A DNA stretch of 64,000 bases from JACMNW01 sp043721855 (GTDB lineage Bacteria > Pseudomonadota > Alphaproteobacteria > Rhodobacterales > Rhodobacteraceae): positions 1 to 64,000 of the forward strand of contig JAYSPY010000048.1 in the NCBI GenBank assembly GCA_043721855.1, given 5' to 3'. The notes beneath the pieces are model-generated. The model was not told the DNA's origin. It saw only the letters and a program-made list of their open reading frames with translations, and searched no databases. Each line of letters opens with the position of its first letter. The stretch's first letter is position 1. Shown here piece after piece: positions 60,880 through 64,000 of this stretch. The translations under genes and the position numbers were made by a program.

Positions 60880-63228
60880 ATGGGAAAAGTGACAGGCGCA
60901 GTTTCGGCGCGCGGCACAATTGGCAGCCGCGCATTGCGCCAAACAGCGGTCGCCGTTTTCCTTGGATTGGCAGTCACTTCTGCACCGTTCCTCACCTCAG
61001 CGCAGGCCCAGAGTTACAGCTTTTCCGGGGTGGCCGTAAAAGGCAATGAACGCGTTGATGCAGCAACCATCGTCAGCTATGCGGGAATCGCCAAGGGGCA
61101 AGAGGTGTCCGCCGCTGCGCTGAACGATGCTTATCAGCGCGTCGTCAACTCTGGCCTGTTCGAGACGGTTGATCTTAGCCCGCAAGGTGGCACGCTGGTG
61201 ATCACGGTCAAAGAATACCCGATCGTGAATGTGATCAATTTTGAAGGCAACAAACGCCTGAAGGATGAACAGCTGGCAGAGGTGGCAACCTCGTCCAAAG
61301 CGCGCCGTGTCTATTCCCCCGCTTTGGCCGAGGCTGACGCGGCCGCGGTTGCCGAAGCTTACCGCGTTGCGGGTCGCACGGCTGCCACAGTAACGCCGCG
61401 CATCATCCGGCGGTCCGACAACCGCGTCGATTTGGTGTTCGAGATCACCGAAGGCAAAGTCGTCGAGGTGGAGCGTCTGTCGTTCGTCGGCAACCGCGCC
61501 TATTCCGACCGCCGTTTGCGCCAGATTTTGGAAACCAAACAAGCGGGGCTTCTGCGCCAGTTGATACAAGCTGACACTTATGTCGCTGAACGTGTCGATA
61601 TTGATAAGCAGCTTTTAAGCGATTTTTACATGTCGCGCGGTTATGTCGATTTTCAGGTGCTTGATGCGTCATCCGAATTGGCCCGCGAACGCGATGGCTA
61701 CTTTGTGACGTTCAATATTCGCGAAGGCCAAAGTTTCAACGTCGGCAAAGTCAGCACGTCGTCTACCGTAGACGGTGTTGATGCGGCCGAATTCGAGGCG
61801 GTGCAAAAACTGCAATCGGGTGTGACCTATTCCCCCGCCGTCATTGAAAACAACATCGCGCGGATGGAAAATCTGGCACTCCGCAAGGGCCTGAATTTCC
61901 TGCGGATCGAGCCAAAGATCACCCGCAACGACCGGGATCAAACGCTGGATGTCGAATTCGTGCTATCGCGCGGCGAGCGGATTTTTGTCGAGCGCATTGA
62001 TATTCAAGGCAACAATACCACGCTGGACCAAGTGGTGCGTCGCCAGTTTCGCACGGTTGAAGGTGACCCCTTTAATCCGCGCGAAATTCGCCAAGCCGCC
62101 GAACGCATTCGCGCGTTGGGATATTTTGTCGATGCAAAAGTTGACGCGCAGCCCGGCACCGCTGGCGATCAGGTGGTTGTGGACGTAAAAGTTGAAGAAC
62201 AACCCACGGGCAAATTGTCGTTTGGGGCCACCTATGGCGCGCAGTCGGGCATTGCGTTGAATATAGGGTTTTCGGAAACCAACTTTCTTGGCCGCGGGCA
62301 AGGACTTTCGGCCAATATCACCAATGGCACCGACAATCGCGACATCGGCTTTGGTTTTGTTGAACCGGCGTTCCTTGGCCGGGATCTGAAATTCAAACTT
62401 GGTGCTTATTACCGCACCACCGATCAGCAAGACGCCAAATACAATACCAGCAATATTGGCTTTACAACCGGTCTGGAATTTCCCGTCAGCGAAAATGGTC
62501 GTCTGGAACTGCGCTACCGCATTTCAGAAGATGAAATCACCAATGTCGCTGTTGGCAGTTCAGAGATTTTGTTCCGCGAAGCCGCCAGAGGCAAGCTTTT
62601 GACCAGCACGTTGGGCTATACCTATAGCTACGATACGCGCATCAACGGCCTTAACCCGAATGGTGGGATTCTTCTGCGCTTTAGCCAAGATTTCGGCGGC
62701 CTTGGCGGAGACACAAAATATATCATCAGCAATGCGTTTGCTTTGGCGGAAACCAAGGTGCTGAAAGAAGAAGTGACCGTACGTGCTATTTTTGAAGGCG
62801 GCATGATCAACTCGCTTGGTGACAGCAGCAGCCGCGTGACCGAGCGGTTTTTTGCCAATGGCAAACTGCGTGGCTTTGAAAGCAACGGCTTTGGCCCGCG
62901 TGATCTGACGGCTGCGAACCAGGATGCACTTGGCGGAAATGTGTTTGCAACCGCCCGGTTCGAGGCTGAATTTCCCATTGGCCTGCCAGAAGAATACGGC
63001 GTCAAAGGCGGCGCGTTTCTGGATGTAGGCTCGGTCTGGTCGCTTGACGATACTGCAGGTACCGCAGGTCCGGTTGACGATGCCTTCCACCTTCGTTCGG
63101 CCGTTGGTCTGTCGCTGTTCTGGAACACGCCGATTGGCCCGTTGCGGTTCAACTTTTCCAAGGCTCTGGTCAAAGAAGATTATGACAAAGAACAAAGCTT
63201 TGATCTGACCATTTCGACAAAGTTCTGA
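60880..63228 (+). CDS. bamA: Outer membrane protein assembly factor BamA
   Basis: About 782 aa; ATG 60880 was chosen for a 7-nt spacing from GGGG, with 60877 equally possible. A signal peptide ends near TSAQAQ; five POTRA domains follow (first FSGVAVKGNERVDAATI), then the barrel with VGLSLFWNTPIGPLRFNFS and terminal Phe of the C-terminal beta-signal. It inserts beta-barrel proteins into the outer membrane. Confidence 0.97.
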   Translation: MGKVTGAVSARGTIGSRALRQTAVAVFLGLAVTSAPFLTSAQAQSYSFSGVAVKGNERVDAATIVSYAGIAKGQEVSAAALNDAYQRVVNSGLFETVDLSPQGGTLVITVKEYPIVNVINFEGNKRLKDEQLAEVATSSKARRVYSPALAEADAAAVAEAYRVAGRTAATVTPRIIRRSDNRVDLVFEITEGKVVEVERLSFVGNRAYSDRRLRQILETKQAGLLRQLIQADTYVAERVDIDKQLLSDFYMSRGYVDFQVLDASSELARERDGYFVTFNIREGQSFNVGKVSTSSTVDGVDAAEFEAVQKLQSGVTYSPAVIENNIARMENLALRKGLNFLRIEPKITRNDRDQTLDVEFVLSRGERIFVERIDIQGNNTTLDQVVRRQFRTVEGDPFNPREIRQAAERIRALGYFVDAKVDAQPGTAGDQVVVDVKVEEQPTGKLSFGATYGAQSGIALNIGFSETNFLGRGQGLSANITNGTDNRDIGFGFVEPAFLGRDLKFKLGAYYRTTDQQDAKYNTSNIGFTTGLEFPVSENGRLELRYRISEDEITNVAVGSSEILFREAARGKLLTSTLGYTYSYDTRINGLNPNGGILLRFSQDFGGLGGDTKYIISNAFALAETKVLKEEVTVRAIFEGGMINSLGDSSSRVTERFFANGKLRGFESNGFGPRDLTAANQDALGGNVFATARFEAEFPIGLPEEYGVKGGAFLDVGSVWSLDDTAGTAGPVDDAFHLRSAVGLSLFWNTPIGPLRFNFSKALVKEDYDKEQSFDLTISTKF

Positions 63229-63812
63229 TGCGGGGTGCTGCACTGGCATTTGCAATGGCGATTGCTGTTGCAGCACCTGTATCAGTTGGCTTTGCGCAAG
63301 ATACCGGCGCGCCAAGCGCCGTGCTGACGGTTGATCCGGAACGGCTGTTTGCTCAGTCGCGGTTCGGCAAAGCGGCGATTGCAAGGCTGGAGGCCGCACA
63401 ACAAGAGTTGCTGTCTGAAAACAAAAAACTGGAAATAGCGCTTGAGGCGGAAGAAAAAGACCTGACCGACAAACGTCCGTCGCTGCCTGCCGCTGACTTT
63501 CGCAAGCTTGCCGATGCCTTTGATACAAAGGCAGAAGACATTCGCGCCGCCCGGCTGTCAAAATCACGCAGCCTGACCACGCTTCGCGACGCTGACCGCC
63601 AAAAATTCCTAAGCGCAATCGTGCCCATTTTGGGAAGTTTGATGGGGGAAATGGGGGCTTTGGTTATTTTGGATAAAAAATCGGTTTTTCTGTCATTTGA
63701 ACGGATTGATATTACCGACCGTGCCATCGCCCGGATTGATGCTGAACTGGATGACGATCTGAAAGTCGTGCCACAACCCGTTTCGCCGGAAAGACCCGCG
63801 CCCGCGCCATAA
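63228..63812 (+). CDS. OmpH/Skp-family periplasmic chaperone
   Basis: 194 aa. Signal peptide to GFAQD, then VLTVDPERLFAQSRFGKAAI, a coiled-coil (LLSENKKLEIALEAEEKDL) and a conserved AIVPILGSLMGEMGALVILDKKSVF. The ATG shares its A with the bamA stop (TGATG). It escorts unfolded outer-membrane proteins to BamA. Confidence 0.92.
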   Translation: MRGAALAFAMAIAVAAPVSVGFAQDTGAPSAVLTVDPERLFAQSRFGKAAIARLEAAQQELLSENKKLEIALEAEEKDLTDKRPSLPAADFRKLADAFDTKAEDIRAARLSKSRSLTTLRDADRQKFLSAIVPILGSLMGEMGALVILDKKSVFLSFERIDITDRAIARIDAELDDDLKVVPQPVSPERPAPAP

Positions 63813-63940
63813 GTCGCCCACCGTCACCCCATTAGCGCGGTTCCAAGGAATGATGCGTGCCCGCCTTGCCGTATCATGCCCAAGTTGCTAGCACAGGTTT
63901 GAACGGCGGTATCGCCAACCTCCCTCGCTCAGGAGACGAC

Positions 63941-64000
63941 ATGTCCGATCAGATAGCCGCCAATGGCACCGCCGTGACAGACGCCGATATTGATCTGATT
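63941..64000 (+). CDS. fabZ: 3-hydroxyacyl-ACP dehydratase FabZ (first 20 codons only)
   Basis: ATG 63941 with AGGAGA 6 nt upstream begins MSDQIAANGTAVTDADIDLI and runs off the window. The DADIDLI ending and the position after ompH match fabZ in the bamA-ompH-fabZ-lpxA order. Assignment rests mostly on context. Confidence 0.75.
   Translation, partial: MSDQIAANGTAVTDADIDLI

Overview
The window reads as a chromosomal segment of a marine-type alphaproteobacterium of the order Rhodobacterales (Roseobacter group or close relatives). The basis is gene content and order: alr-mlaE-mlaF-pqiA-radA-cvpA-purF, DUF2849-cysI-cysH-DUF934-fpr, and pyrH-frr-uppS-cdsA-dxr-rseP-bamA-ompH-fabZ. It is also GC-rich and carries a GC-hairpin plus GGGATATTT...GATGAAA intergenic repeat that I associate with this order. 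I saw no rRNA, tRNA, CRISPR array, transposase or phage gene.

Layout. 1-11.1 kb: a divergent LysR regulator and a six-gene catabolic cluster with two FAD-oxidase/GcvT fusions, a non-pyrrolysine MttB-family methyltransferase, an aldehyde dehydrogenase, a beta-hydroxyacid dehydrogenase and a Cys/Met-metabolism PLP enzyme. It is probably for a methylated amine. 11.1-22.1 kb: a minus-strand housekeeping run (SDR, purF, cvpA, radA, pqiA-like, mlaF, mlaE, alr, dnaB, pyrE, pyrC). 22.1-22.7 kb: a gene-poor stretch with several inverted repeats. 22.7-30.5 kb: an accessory surface-glycan-like block with two single glycosyltransferases, an apparently tandem one, a three-domain glycosyltransferase/Rossmann/hydrolase fusion and a separate copy of the hydrolase domain that lacks its active-site residues. 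30.5-32.8 kb: gcdH and a divergent LysR gene. 32.8-40.7 kb: MoxR ATPase, metallo-beta-lactamase-fold, VWA, a repeat-rich OmpA protein, XdhC/CoxI and a molybdopterin-binding protein, resembling CO-dehydrogenase maturation genes without the structural coxMSL genes. 40.8-42 kb: infC, with an apparent ATA start, and an Ala-rich membrane-anchored protein. 42.1-46.7 kb: an assimilatory sulfate reduction operon and a divergent Lrp regulator. 46.8-52.7 kb: P450 plus DMT exporter, tpiA, an IscA-type protein, a SatD/DUF3307 pair, SufT-type and ssb. 52.9-55.4 kb: lytic transglycosylase, AraC regulator, miaA. 55.6-64 kb: the essential pyrH-to-fabZ envelope and isoprenoid cluster.

The strongest unusual signals are four. 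(1) Four 18-bp palindromes at an exact 29-bp period fill the gap upstream of satD. (2) dxr lacks about 165 central codons and is joined out of frame, although the MEP pathway should need it. (3) The MttB/GcvT cluster has no corrinoid protein. (4) The glycan block pairs an intact hydrolase-like domain with a copy that has lost the nucleophile.
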